A DNA stretch of 58,751 bases from Tritrichomonas foetus (lineage: Eukaryota > Parabasalia > Tritrichomonadida > Tritrichomonadidae). Below are positions 1-10,438 of this stretch, one piece after another. The translations under genes were made by a program, and so were the position numbers. Position 1 is the first letter of the stretch; each line of letters begins with the position of its first letter. The stretch covers positions 9,652 to 68,402 of the forward strand of contig MLAK01000615.1 of the NCBI GenBank assembly GCA_001839685.1, written 5' to 3'. The notes beneath the pieces are model-generated. The model was not told the origin of the DNA, did not search any database, and saw nothing but the letters and a program-made list of their open reading frames with translations.

Positions 1-358
1 TGGCACATTCACCACAGAATTTACTGAAATCTGTATGTCCTTCTCGACATTCTGTACATTCATAATCAGTATCACTCTTCTTATTACATTTTGTACAATA
101 TTGATATTTATTGTTTTCACTTGATGTTGGACATGCATCTGAAGTTCCTGGATCTGGTTTACAAGCACCTTGATCGTCTGCAATATAACCTGCTTTACAT
201 TTTGCACATGTATATGCACCACCAGATTCAGTACATACTTCACAGTGTTCATACTTTTGTTGATCATCTTTCGGGCATTCAACGTTTCTTATTTTTCTTG
301 GTGATTGTCTTTCTCCACACAATGCGCATCCCACCAACCAAAGACAAATTATTGCCAT
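1..358 (-). CDS. Cysteine-rich CxxC secreted/surface protein, 5' part only
   Basis: Reading the minus strand from the ATG at 358 gives about 119 residues in one open frame that runs off the left edge of the window, so the C-terminus is missing. The N-terminus (MAIICLWLVGCALC) looks like a short signal peptide. The rest is rich in paired cysteines (CEVC, CAKC, CTKC, CTEC, CGEC), spaced as in furin-like, EGF-like or Giardia VSP-type cysteine-rich proteins. Such proteins are usually secreted or on the cell surface. The Cys pairs and leader are seen in the sequence; the surface location is inferred. A transmembrane anchor may lie in the missing part, and the exact family cannot be settled from this fragment. 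Confidence 0.75.
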   Translation of the reverse strand, partial: MAIICLWLVGCALCGERQSPRKIRNVECPKDDQQKYEHCEVCTESGGAYTCAKCKAGYIADDQGACKPDPGTSDACPTSSENNKYQYCTKCNKKSDTDYECTECREGHTDFSKFCGECA

Positions 359-2347
359 TGTAACTCTAAAATCACCAAATTAAATTGCTTTTTCTCTTTT
401 TGAAAAAGTTATCATATAAAATTTTTGTATTCTCTCAATTTCCCTCAAAGCATTGAATTAAAATTCATTACATTGGTTTTATTTTTTTCGAAATCGTTAC
501 ATCGTCGGAAATCTGTATCTTTCCTCTAAACAAGAGATAACTCTAACTTCCAATGTCTATCATTCCATTCATTCTCAATCCGTTTAGTTATATTTTCATA
601 ATCGTTTCCTTCTAAAAAAATTTTTCCAATGAAATATTTTTCTGAACTCACACAATTCATCGATATCGTTTAAATCAAATCATAAATTCATTTATATATC
701 TCTCTTCAAATTCACCATTCTTCCAATTCATTGATTCATCGACTGCTATTATCGACTCGTTCGAACAATTTGTTGATTAAAATGAAAACTCGGAATCCTC
801 TTCACAAAACAATTATTATTACAGTTATGATTTGGCATCAAATAACAGATTCAATATCTCATAATCCAATTCAGAAGAAATTCATTCTCAAAATTGAGGA
901 ATTGTAAATATATCTTAAACAAAAATCCTCTAATACAATGAATTGTATTGAAATTTATTTGTTTAATTCAATCGTTCCATTGAGGAAAATCTGATCATTG
1001 AATTTTCAAAAGTTCTAGAATTTTTAAATGGAAATAAAAAACCATTTTATTGAAAAGTTGATCGATTGATTTCGTAATTGAGAGGTATCTTGAATTTGAA
1101 TAAAGATATTCAAAAATTCAGAATCCTTTATTTAAATGAAGATCAACAAAAAGTTATCACATGAGAGTCAAGATTAAATTAAAGTCAAATATGTTTTCTT
1201 TTTTTTTTTTTTTTTCATGTTGATCAACTCCTACATCTAAACCGAAATCAATCAATTGAAAATTTCGCTATTTATTGGTTAATCTTCTTCAGAAAGATTA
1301 TATATTATGTAAAGAAATAAACGGTCTCCGATTAGAGATTCTTTCCTAAGATCAATGTTTGGCAATAAATGGTTATATATCATCATAGTACTTCGAATAT
1401 TGAAAAATAATGCGAAAAACAAATCAAAAAACAATTAGATACGAAATAATTTCTTTGTTATCCCAATAAAAGCATCCAAAGTCAACCAGTAAATGAAATA
1501 ATTATTTGATCTGTAAAAATATTTTGTTTCCTATTTTCCTCTGAAAAAAATCATTTCAAATCTTACATTTAATATATCAAATCATCATATGGTTATCAGA
1601 AATACAGATAATGACTATGTTTTAAAAAATTGAATGAAAATAAAATATAACTAAATTTAACTTGATTGAAATTACTTATCTTATTATAATACCACTTATT
1701 CAGCTATAACCACAGAATATTTTATAATATATTATATTATTATCATTCTATTTAATAGATCTCAAAAGATATTTCAAATTTATTTTTTCTGATGATAACT
1801 TTTTCAGAAAATGATTATTTTTATTTTGTGAGGTACTAAAAAATGACTGTTTAAAACATCTTTATCCAATTCACTTTCTGCATATAATAGTAGATAATTT
1901 TATATCTCCATTATAATTCACATATAAATAAATAGCATCAATATAATAATTATTTATATCTTCCAGTTGGGGATACTTAAACAACCAATTTTCAAAAATT
2001 TATTCTGGCATAATCATCATCTATCAACAATCATTAGTAGGCAATTTACATCATTTATGGTGAATCCAACAATTTGACGTCGAGCTTTCCGAACCTTGAA
2101 AAAATATTTGATGATGGAATCTTCATTTCTCATGATGATAACATTTAGCTTATAGTTTAGATTTACCAGCTATAATACAACTATAAAATCAACTTTAGGC
2201 CAATGAACATATTCACAGGATTTCATTCTTCAATTTAATTACAGCATTTGACCATCCATGGTGAAAATAAGGCCAAAATATAAACATAACCATCTCTTGC
2301 CAAACTCGACCCTTAAAAGGAAATATTTGGTCAGATAACAAACAAAA
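359..2347. other. Long AT-rich intergenic region
   Basis: About 2 kb without an intact gene. Around 720-930 on the plus strand one frame reads as Ser/Asn-rich peptide with several stops, and around 1990-2150 on the minus strand a short basic peptide-like stretch is readable. Both could be decayed coding remnants but neither is convincing. A poly-T run sits near 1200. The motif GGCCAAAATATA lies at 2271-2282, some 70 bases before the next gene, and a reversed GACCAAATAT copy lies at 2322-2334. Confidence 0.4.
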
Positions 2348-2959
2348 ATGTTTTTATTCTTTTCTATTTGCGCTGTCATTACAAAACCACCTATTGTCCG
2401 CTATTCAGCCCCCATTCAGCTCAAAAACAAGTATTCAAAGAACCGCTTATGTGTCACCGTGGAAAATAATGCAGTTACATATGAACCACCAACAATCTTC
2501 AGCAGCCGCCCACCTTTTGATGACGGCTGGACATGGATTGTAGAACCAGATGTCGATAATATTCACCTTGCTAGATCGCCTGTTAAATGCGGAGCCAATA
2601 TTTCATTACAGAATCCAATCTCTCGTTATTATGTTTCAACACGTATCGGATTGAATGGCGTAGAAGTTGTTCCAACGGCACACGTTCAAGGCGATCTTTC
2701 TGTTTGGACAGTCATTTGCGACGAAGGTGAGAATTGGATCAGAGACAGATCAGTTCAACTCAAAAATCCTGCCAACGATTGCTTCCTTACAACATCACTC
2801 GCGGCCAGAACAAAGGAGCTCGTCAACCGCTTCAACGTCACATGCGAGCCACTATCTGCCAACGGAGTCTGGAGAGCAGTTGAAGGCGTTTACTTCCTTG
2901 AAGATGATGAAAAGAAGGCTGATGATGAATTCGATTTCGATAAAAAGGAGGAACTTTAA
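2348..2959 (+). CDS. SDF2-like MIR-domain ER protein with KEEL tail
   Basis: This 203-residue protein resembles stromal cell-derived factor 2 (SDF2/SDF2L1), a small ER lumenal protein made of MIR beta-trefoil repeats that works with ER DnaJ/Hsp70 chaperones. Matching signatures in order are a short hydrophobic leader (residues 1-12), a first MIR unit starting at PIQLKNKYSKNRLCV, the motif SPVKCGANISL near residue 77, WTVICD followed by WIRD, and GVWRAVEGVYF near the C-terminus. Length is close to the roughly 210 residues usual for SDF2. The protein ends in KKEEL, which resembles a KDEL/HDEL ER-retrieval signal. The stop reads TAAA. Family membership is seen from motif order; ER residence is inferred from leader and tail. 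Confidence 0.85.
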   Translation: MFLFFSICAVITKPPIVRYSAPIQLKNKYSKNRLCVTVENNAVTYEPPTIFSSRPPFDDGWTWIVEPDVDNIHLARSPVKCGANISLQNPISRYYVSTRIGLNGVEVVPTAHVQGDLSVWTVICDEGENWIRDRSVQLKNPANDCFLTTSLAARTKELVNRFNVTCEPLSANGVWRAVEGVYFLEDDEKKADDEFDFDKKEEL

Positions 2960-3577
2960 ATAAATATTTTTTTTGAACGAATTCGATTATAAAATTTTCT
3001 AATTATTCTTTTTCTATGTTTACTTTATTTATAGATATTTTGACAACGCATCATTTCTTTCAACAAAAACCTCCCCAAATCTTTTCGTATCTTCAATTGA
3101 TGCGATTTTGTGTAATTTACATGACAATCTACGGCTATGAATCACTGGTGATTTATCACTAAAGGCTTTTGTCTTTCCTCAAGTAAAATCAACCAAAAGA
3201 TTATTAATAACTATCTCAATAACTATCTCAATAACTATCTCAATTACTATCTCAATAACTATCTCAATAACTATCTCAATAACTTAACAAGAAAAGATAA
3301 AATAATCCTGAAAGATTGGAATTTATAAAGCTGACTAATCTTGTTTAATTTTACTTTATATACTATTTTATATTATATATCTTTTTCCATAATCGCTCAT
3401 CCTCGAATAGTTATAAAAATCCTAAATGGAAGATTTTCATTTCTGCTTCAAATAAATTATAATCTAAATCATAAAAACTAAAATCCGTCAGTTAAATCCA
3501 TCAATCAAATCCATTGATCAGAAAAACCAAAGAAAGAGAAAAAGAATGAAGAAGAAAAAAGAAAGAAAGAAAGGTCA
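2960..3577. other. Intergenic region with minisatellite
   Basis: This is the 3' region shared by two convergent genes. It is AT-rich and holds the 12-bp tandem repeat at 3209-3280. Purine-rich sequence (GAAAGAAAGAAAGG type) lies near 3540-3575. No gene was found. Confidence 0.5.
3209..3280. repeat. 12-bp tandem repeat, 6 copies
   Basis: Six head-to-tail copies of AACTATCTCAAT. The fourth copy starts with T instead of A. The array lies between two convergent genes and has no coding frame of note. Copy number is likely variable between strains, which is inference. Confidence 0.9.
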
Positions 3578-4702
3578 TCAAAAGTCATCAAGCATGAAAA
3601 CTGGTGTTGCAATTCGATCAACGGATTGAACAAAGTTGTGTCCATCACCATATGATGCAATTTGCATACTTCCCATTCTATCTTCATCAACACTTTCGAT
3701 CATCATTCTCCAGGATGAACCATCGCCAACTCTCTGCTCGCCATCAATTGGAATTTCGTTCATGTGGTCTTCTTGAGCTAGCCTTTCGAGTGGTGGAGTA
3801 GAAATGTAGTATCTTTCAAGTACGCTGGTAATACTTCGAGCCTTACGAATAGTCTGATCAATTATCATATTCAGCAACTCTTTCAGCGGCGCAGACAAGC
3901 CAGACACGATTGGAACAGCAACGCAACGTTGCAAAACGACTCCTGGCTCGAACGACCAATCTGTAGACATTGTGCGTGCTGAATTGATTTGAGACTTGCC
4001 GTTTTGTAGAATTGTTTCAAACTCATGAAGTCGAGTCAAAGTGGGTCGAACACTCATTCCCCTATCAATCAGTTCACGACCTTGTTGTTGTAAAAGTGAG
4101 AAATCAAGGTCTTCAGAATTGATATTAGCGAAGTCTTTCAAAAGTGTCAAAATTTTGTCATGTGAAATCACTTCAACCTCGTCTTTCGTCAGTGCGCCAC
4201 ATCTGAGGCGCCACCACGACCAAACCGCAGAAACCGCTTCTTCTTTGGTCATCCGTTTTGGCTGGCCGCCCAAATAGAGGCGGACGTGGCCTGGCCCGGC
4301 CGTTTTCGAATGTATCTGGAAAAAGAAATCTGCTGTCGTATTGAGTGAAGCGGCGCGCACTTGATAGCCTGGCTGGTGGGTTAGATATCTCTCGACGTAG
4401 ACCTTGATTCCGTTTTTGATCAGGGCCTCCATAAATTGATCTGTCAAAATTTTTACTTTCGCATTTGCATGGTCGCACACAAAGCAATGGACTACTGGAG
4501 CGCGTGGAGTAAGAGAACCGTTATTTGCTGATGTTGTGCCTGCCTGCTGAGGAGACGTGGTCGAATAAAAAGAAAAATGATTTTGAGCAGTCTGAATGGT
4601 CGGAGAATTGTCAGATGGCTGCCCAAAATGTATACTTCGATTGGGACGAGTAACTATCGGGGATTGCCGCGTAGGGTCTGTGAAAAACGAATCCAATTCC
4701 AA
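3578..4702 (-). CDS. Unknown protein; 5' end unresolved, no usable ATG
   Basis: An open frame of about 374 codons. It begins with a Ser/Thr/Pro-rich stretch, then a compact alpha/beta region around residues 70-165 (VHCFVCDHANAKVK, then a hydrophobic strand ADFFFQIHSK), then helical sequence. The middle weakly recalls the class II anticodon-binding-like domain seen in NCOA5, but I cannot assign it. The oddity is the start. The frame opens with TTG, an in-frame TGA lies four codons upstream, and the first in-frame ATG is at about residue 91, inside the conserved-looking region. An ATG at 4725 is in a different frame, separated by homopolymer runs. A sequencing indel, a small intron or a non-ATG start could explain this. 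Confidence 0.55.
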   Translation of the reverse strand: MELDSFFTDPTRQSPIVTRPNRSIHFGQPSDNSPTIQTAQNHFSFYSTTSPQQAGTTSANNGSLTPRAPVVHCFVCDHANAKVKILTDQFMEALIKNGIKVYVERYLTHQPGYQVRAASLNTTADFFFQIHSKTAGPGHVRLYLGGQPKRMTKEEAVSAVWSWWRLRCGALTKDEVEVISHDKILTLLKDFANINSEDLDFSLLQQQGRELIDRGMSVRPTLTRLHEFETILQNGKSQINSARTMSTDWSFEPGVVLQRCVAVPIVSGLSAPLKELLNMIIDQTIRKARSITSVLERYYISTPPLERLAQEDHMNEIPIDGEQRVGDGSSWRMMIESVDEDRMGSMQIASYGDGHNFVQSVDRIATPVFMLDDF

Positions 4703-6880
4703 AATATATTTTCAAAAAGTTTCATCTCATTTTCTGAGGTTAAATCTAAAGGCGAAATAAAAATATTGGTAAATGAGAATTGAATCTAATTGCGTTAATA
4801 ACCATTATCTGTCATTGTCCGAACATTGTAATCTAACACGTTCATATTCCTATATAGTAATTTAAATTGTGTAAATTGTGTGATTTATTGGCCTCAACCA
4901 CATTTTTTCCATATTTGATATCATCTTTGATTATCAGGTAGCGTAGGTTTTAATACAATTTTTCTATCAATGAGCAGCTATTTTGTGAAATAAGGGGAAA
5001 GAAATTCATATATAATTGACGATTAACAGTGAATTTTTCATGTTCATTTATATTTTTCATAAACTGCATTAATTCATCAACATAAATGATTGGTATTTGG
5101 TCTTGACTTAAATCTCTTTATCTAAGGAAGATTTTGATCAATGCGGTCACAGAAAAAAACTCTGTACTCTATGATATTTTTCGTATGCTAGCTTGGTATA
5201 TTACGAAGTTATTAAATAGTTTAGTTAATGGACAAACATTTGATTCTGTTTGATATTAATTATTTATTCCTCAACCAGGAATCCTATTTAAAAACTAACT
5301 ATTCACCGTTATGAACTTGTTTGCACATTTTTTCTACTAATATTTCTAATGATTGGTACTTTATTATGATCTTTGAAACTGTAAATAAGTTTCGATGATA
5401 AACCTCAGGTAGTATTAGTCAGAAGTTAAAAGATACCTCGGGAAAATCATCATATCAACATCGTATAAAGATCGCTTTTTGACCCAAGATTGATCTTATT
5501 TTTTTATATGATGTGCAGGTAGCTTTCACCAGAATAAATGTGCTATTTTTAAGGAATTTCTACCAAGCATTTTCGAAAAATGACTTTTTTTATGAAACAT
5601 TTTTTTTTTCTAAAATTCATTTTTCAGAAGGTGCGAATAACTTTTTTTTGAAAATTAATTTTTATTTGATATTGATATTATATGGTTAATAAATTGGCAA
5701 TAATATATTGCAAATAAAGATTGTTTTTTCTGTGATTTTTTGAAGTTTGGGGAAATTGAATAGACATTCAAAAAGTTTCACCAAAAAACATCCTTTTTTA
5801 CAGATATTGGTAGAAGCAGAGGAATACTTTGAAAATGTGATATATTTATATTATATTATATTNTTCAATTTTTTTCAGAAAAGAATGTTGTGTTAGAATA
5901 TGAGTGTTCAAAAATAAATGGTCTATCATAAATATACATGGTATTTATTTGTAATTATACTCGAAAAAATTAGAAAATATTAAGTAGATGATGTGTAAAA
6001 ATTCAAAAATAAAAAAACTCTTTGGTGTACAGAACGGCCTATTCATTATTTTTTTAATTTCACTTGATAAAAATAAATTATATCAAAAATAACTAGGATT
6101 TGGGGTTAGAGATCCTGAAAAATTGAAAAACCACGGTTTTAGAAATTATTATTTTTTCTACCCTTTAAAACCATTTAAACTTCAAATTAATTATATATTC
6201 ATAATATTTAAATATAAATAAGATTATACTATGAAATTTAAATCAAATTAATAATTTTTTACTGAAAAAAAATCAAATATCATTTTTCGAAATTGTCAAG
6301 TGACCAAGCTTCTGAACAATTTAATAATCATATATCGATAGTCTATCTAGTATGTAACGATNNAGTGTTTTTCTTTTTTCNAGAAACNTATCCTGTCTGG
6401 AGAAAAAGTTGATTCAAATTATCTTTATACGATGTTCATATCACAATGATGACCAAATAATATCCCTTATATATAAAAAAAGTCATCATAATATAGGTTC
6501 TTTCCAAGAAAATATGCATTTGGCTGACAAGTAGACAATTTCGATCAAGATTATATAAAAATTTATAAAACTAGTAATATCATCCTTTTTGCTTACCTTT
6601 AAAAAATTATAAAAATCTACAAATAAAATTGTGTTTATTATGAGTAGTAATTTGGTTATTTAATAATACTATTATTATAACGACAAAATAATAATAATTG
6701 GTAACAAAAAAGATGAAGAGATCAAGTTATTATTGGAAGATCTCTTTAATCATTGGATTCACAACACACTTAAATCATTCTCTAAATTACCTCTGAAAAA
6801 GCAATCCATATCAGAATACAATTTCATGTAATGATAAAAGATGTTGTAAATAAAAATGAATGAACATTTTTATTTGTGAA
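4703..6880. other. Gene-free AT-rich region with N bases
   Basis: About 2.2 kb with no coding frame. It contains many homopolymer A/T runs, ambiguous bases at 5863, 6362-6363, 6381 and 6388, and a long inverted repeat (arms 5452-5472 and 6421-6441). GAGGCCAAT, read on the minus strand at about 4888-4896, lies upstream of the minus-strand gene that ends near 4702. No RNA gene was recognised. Confidence 0.5.
5452..6441. repeat. 21-bp inverted repeat flanking about 950 bp
   Basis: The left arm at 5452-5472 and the reverse complement of the right arm at 6421-6441 share 20 of 21 bases, including a perfect CATCGTATAAAGAT core. The sequence between is AT-rich, non-coding and carries most of the local ambiguous bases. 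This geometry could mark the ends of a small non-autonomous DNA transposon or a fold-back structure. No target-site duplication was clear to me, so mobility is only a hypothesis. Confidence 0.35.
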
Positions 6881-8098
6881 TTAGATTTTCGATGTATAAT
6901 GATTTATTGCTTGTTGAATGTATTGAATCATATTTTCTTTTTCATTAGTAATTTTATCAGAGGACAAAAACAAATCAAGTTCTTGGCGAAAATCAATTAA
7001 TAAATCGAAAAAATCTTTCATTGTTAATGAATCTATATTCGGAACATGATATTCATCAAATTCTCGAGTTAGACTTGCAATAATATCAAAACATTCATCA
7101 AATAATTCGATTCTATCAAATAGAATTCGAACAATTTCAATATTTACAATTTTTCTTTGAATAAGTTTCAGAATGATTTTGAATGCCTCTTCTTGAACTT
7201 TGATGGGTTCATAATCAAATATGTCAATTACTGTTTCCATTAATGATGGATAATTTTGAAAATCAAGTTCAGGATGCTTATTAAAAAGTAGTAAAGCTTT
7301 TAATGATATTTGATCATTTGAATGTAAAAACAAAGGAATGACTTCATTAAAAACTTGTGGATTCATGATTGAATAGCTTAATAAAAAATCTAAAAACGAA
7401 TCTACAATTAATATTGAATCATTATGAATATAGTTTAAAAATGTTTCTTTATTATCAATCAAAATATCTGGATTAAAATTTATTGGAAATTTCAATTGTT
7501 GAATATACAAACTCATCAATTTTAATGAAAAAGCAATATTTTCTTCATTATTATTTTGTTTTATATAACGAACTGCACGTCTTAAAACAGCTATTGAAAT
7601 ATACTTTGGAACTGTATGGTAACCATCTTGAAATGCTGAAAAAATAGAATTATACAAAATTTTTATTGTTGGAAAAAGTGAATCTAAATCTAATAATAGT
7701 TCAATATAATCGCAATCAAAAAGACTTAAATAGATTTTATTTGTTGGGGTAGAAATTTTCAACAATATTTCCAGCAGGGCACAAGTTTTAGGATTATCAT
7801 TTAAACTATTGTTAAGAAGTGAAAATAGAAAATCTATTCGTTGTTTATCTGAAAATGAATTTGGAACAAAAATGTTGGAATGACAGAGAATTGATAAAAA
7901 ATAAATTGCATTTGAAATGTCGATTTTTTGTTTAGTCATATTCAATATATAACTAAAAAGAGAAGTAAAATCAAATCCAGAAGATATCATAGATAATTCA
8001 AAAACATTTTTTGCAATTGAAGAAAGTTGAGGTAAAATTAATAAAATATCATTCTCTATATTCTCATATTTTCTAGTTATTAGTGCTTCATTATTCAT
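6881..8098 (-). CDS. Helical-repeat (ARM/HEAT-like) protein of unknown function
   Basis: The 405-residue protein starts at an ATG and contains no signal peptide or membrane segment. It is built almost wholly of short amphipathic helices rich in Leu, Ile, Asn, Phe and Asp, the pattern typical of armadillo/HEAT-type solenoids. No specific repeat signature or catalytic motif is visible. Such lineage-specific helical proteins are numerous in trichomonads (general knowledge). A candidate upstream element, AAATAAGGCCAAATATACAT on the minus strand, lies at 8233-8250, roughly 140 bases before the start. A role as a scaffold is plausible but not shown. Confidence 0.75.
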   Translation of the reverse strand: MNNEALITRKYENIENDILLILPQLSSIAKNVFELSMISSGFDFTSLFSYILNMTKQKIDISNAIYFLSILCHSNIFVPNSFSDKQRIDFLFSLLNNSLNDNPKTCALLEILLKISTPTNKIYLSLFDCDYIELLLDLDSLFPTIKILYNSIFSAFQDGYHTVPKYISIAVLRRAVRYIKQNNNEENIAFSLKLMSLYIQQLKFPINFNPDILIDNKETFLNYIHNDSILIVDSFLDFLLSYSIMNPQVFNEVIPLFLHSNDQISLKALLLFNKHPELDFQNYPSLMETVIDIFDYEPIKVQEEAFKIILKLIQRKIVNIEIVRILFDRIELFDECFDIIASLTREFDEYHVPNIDSLTMKDFFDLLIDFRQELDLFLSSDKITNEKENMIQYIQQAINHYTSKI

Positions 8099-8496
8099 TT
8101 ATTTCATTATTCCTTGATTTCTTTATTCATTTATTTTATTAATAGAATCCCGGAGGTGTTTCTTTTGCTCTTTTTCATTCATTGTTTTTTCTGACACGAA
8201 GAGGAAAATGTGACAACCATCTAATATTCAATGTATATTTGGCCTTATTTACTCTCAGATGAAAATAATCAAGTGCTTATACAAAAATTTTCTCATTAGA
8301 TTTAGATAACATTGCTAATAGCAAATTGATAAGCTAATATTCCGAAAAAATAAAAAATAAAAAATTAAATTCGTTAAAGTAGTTAATTAATATAATAAAA
8401 ACTGTTTAGATTTAATTACTCGTATCATTATAACGTTTTCTTTTTCTATTTTCTGTTTAATTAATAAAATTTTCAATCATAACGAAATTCTGAATT
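8099..8496. other. Intergenic region with candidate promoter motif
   Basis: About 400 AT-rich bases upstream of the minus-strand helical gene and downstream of the TMEM147-like gene. The only notable element is the GGCCAAATATA motif (minus orientation, 8233-8250). No RNA gene or terminator structure was seen. Confidence 0.45.
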
Positions 8497-9153
8497 TCAG
8501 TTCTCCTCTTTTTGATTGCGAATAGTTTTTGAAACTACCCATAATAAAGCAGCTGATCCTATTTTGAGGAGGTCTGGAACAAAAGATGGGAAGAGTCCTT
8601 TTGGTTCAATTGAGGCCAATGCGCTTGGGAGACCAAGTAACAATACAAAAAGTTGCTGTGAAGCTGTGAGTTGGTGAATCTTGGTGAATTTTTTGATAGA
8701 AAGGACAAAATTCTGCATGGCGAACATCAAGAAGAGATACGAAAGTGTTGAAACTGCATAAGAGATGTGATGTGGCTCCATTTCATATGTCCTCGAATTT
8801 GAAATGAAAGAGAGAATTGTTGTAAGGAAAGCCGAAAGAAATGCCCACCAAAACGCAATTGTATTTCCTTTTTCTGCGTTTGTAACTTTATTTGTTTCAT
8901 ATGCGGATCTGAAGGCAACAAATTCGAATGAATTGATGACAAGTGTAACTATGAATGTTTGGATGTTGTGCCCTTGTAGTTCTGTGAGTAATGCGGATAC
9001 TGTGAAGAGCTTGAAGATTGAGAATAATGAAAAGTAAACCAATGACGATGGTAAAAGCTTTTTGGTTTGTTGTGTTGTGATTTCAAGTCCAAAGTATGCT
9101 GCGACGAATGGAATAAATCCGATAATGAAGAAAAGAATGAATGAGAAAAGCAT
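8497..9153 (-). CDS. TMEM147-like multipass membrane protein
   Basis: Starting at the ATG at 9153 gives 218 residues. A longer frame opens at TTG nine codons earlier and is rejected. The protein is strongly hydrophobic with about six or seven membrane segments. Its length (human TMEM147 is about 224), the very N-terminal hydrophobic segment MLFSFILFFIIGFIPF, the FEFVAFRSAYE stretch followed by GNTIAFWWAF, and the EMEPHHISYAVST segment line up in order with TMEM147. That protein is an ER subunit of the NOMO-Nicalin-TMEM147 complex at the translocon. The topology is seen; the family assignment comes from my recollection of the family and is moderate. Confidence 0.5.
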   Translation of the reverse strand: MLFSFILFFIIGFIPFVAAYFGLEITTQQTKKLLPSSLVYFSLFSIFKLFTVSALLTELQGHNIQTFIVTLVINSFEFVAFRSAYETNKVTNAEKGNTIAFWWAFLSAFLTTILSFISNSRTYEMEPHHISYAVSTLSYLFLMFAMQNFVLSIKKFTKIHQLTASQQLFVLLLGLPSALASIEPKGLFPSFVPDLLKIGSAALLWVVSKTIRNQKEEN

Positions 9154-9418
9154 GAAGCCACGTGGATGAGTTTTGAACAAACCTATTCAAATTCTCACTT
9201 TTTGAAAGCGACTAGCTCATTCTAGAATTGATCGTTCTGACCAAATATGATCATAAATTACAAACTTTTTCCAAATTTATTTGTTCATTTAAAACAACCA
9301 ATTATAAACAGAAAAACTCACAAAATCTTGTGAAAATCATCAACAAAAAATATTAAGTAATCGCGAAAACAGATTTAAAGATATCTAAGATTTACTATAT
9401 AAATATATGACTATCGCA

Positions 9419-9736
9419 TTAAGCTGCCCATTTCCAATAGAGCCAAAGAAATACGATAACACCGAATATGAAAACAAGCGTCATAGTCATCGGCGAAAAA
9501 CCTGAAGCGTGGAATATATCGCGAACTTTCCCAACAAGTTTGTTGATTGTTATCATTCCTTTTTCATATTCTTCTGTCATTCTGTCTAAAATATTATTTT
9601 GCCTCTCAATTTCGACTCCGATAGCATCTGAAACTTGCCCTAATGATCTGATAGTTCCTCTAAGATTATCTACATCAACATCGTATTGGTCATATAAAGC
9701 TGGCTGTCCTGCGTCGTCATTTCGTCGTCGAGTCAT
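9419..9736 (-). CDS. BET1-like Qc-SNARE
   Basis: This 105-residue tail-anchored protein has a single SNARE motif at about residues 25-82, with heptad hydrophobics and a central glutamine at Q46 (IERQNNIL) matching the zero layer of BET1/SFT1 Qc-SNAREs. A C-terminal membrane anchor follows (MTMTLVFIFGVIVFLWLYW). The short polar N-terminus without a folded domain also fits BET1. It would act in fusion of ER-Golgi transport vesicles. Its start is an ATG. It lies next to the TMEM147-like gene on the same strand, but each appears to have its own upstream region. Confidence 0.85.
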   Translation of the reverse strand: MTRRRNDDAGQPALYDQYDVDVDNLRGTIRSLGQVSDAIGVEIERQNNILDRMTEEYEKGMITINKLVGKVRDIFHASGFSPMTMTLVFIFGVIVFLWLYWKWAA

Positions 9737-9868
9737 TGAAATAAAAAGAATGAAATATTATATCATGGTCAAAATTTAACCAACAAAATTTCGAGAATTA
9801 AATAGTTATTTGTTCTGTTATTTGACTAAATATGAAGTTTGACCAATTATCTAATTAAAAAGTTGACA

Positions 9869-10438
9869 ATGGATGAAACAAAACAAGAACCATCAATTCA
9901 AGACTTACGACAAGATATCGCCTACCTTCGACTAAAAAACAAAATATTAATCTCCCAGTTAAAAAAATACGATCAATGGAGACATGAAGTTATCAAATCA
10001 ACTAATTTCCATTTTGACGTTTCTGTTGAATACGAAAACTCTGATGATGAAGAAAATGTAGATCTAAACAACGAGCCGAAAAATTCAGCCAAAACTTTCG
10101 AAGATCACAATAAGAAAGAAATTCAGAATGAATTTTGGCCTTCAATCTTTCCACAAACCAATTCAAATCAAACCGCAGAATCACCAAGAAAGGAGATTTC
10201 TCCTCTTCCATCGCCAAACTTTAATTTGCTATCACCGAATAAATCCCCTAAAACTACTGAAAGCAAAGAGCAAGGGAGCATCACACCTGTTGGGCAAATG
10301 TCGCCTAGTGCGCTGAGGAAAATGGAGCTCGAAAAAGAGCTTGAAGATGTTGCAAAAACTTTCGAATTATCAACTTCATCAGACAGCAGCTCTGCAACAC
10401 CTATGAGACCATCACCTCGAAGGAAGTTTCCTCTGTAG
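9869..10438 (+). CDS. Small coiled-coil protein with SP/TP phospho-motifs, unknown function
   Basis: I start this at the ATG at 9869 (189 residues), because the longer frame opens with TTG. Residues 10-35 form a short predicted coiled coil (IQDLRQDIAYLRLKNKILI). The rest is acidic and then Ser/Pro-rich and likely disordered, with several proline-directed sites (ESPRK, LPSPN, LLSPNKSPK, ITPVG, MSPSA, RPSPRR) that look like CDK/MAPK targets. An AAAAAGTT octamer sits at 9857-9864, directly before the ATG. No known domain was recognised. A cytoskeletal or cell-cycle adaptor role is only a guess. Confidence 0.65.
   Translation: MDETKQEPSIQDLRQDIAYLRLKNKILISQLKKYDQWRHEVIKSTNFHFDVSVEYENSDDEENVDLNNEPKNSAKTFEDHNKKEIQNEFWPSIFPQTNSNQTAESPRKEISPLPSPNFNLLSPNKSPKTTESKEQGSITPVGQMSPSALRKMELEKELEDVAKTFELSTSSDSSSATPMRPSPRRKFPL

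Noticed and set aside
720..930. Ser/Asn-rich peptide readable with stops
   Set aside because: Only one short segment looks coding; AT-rich sequence easily yields Asn/Ser/Lys/Ile peptides, so a pseudogene call is not justified.
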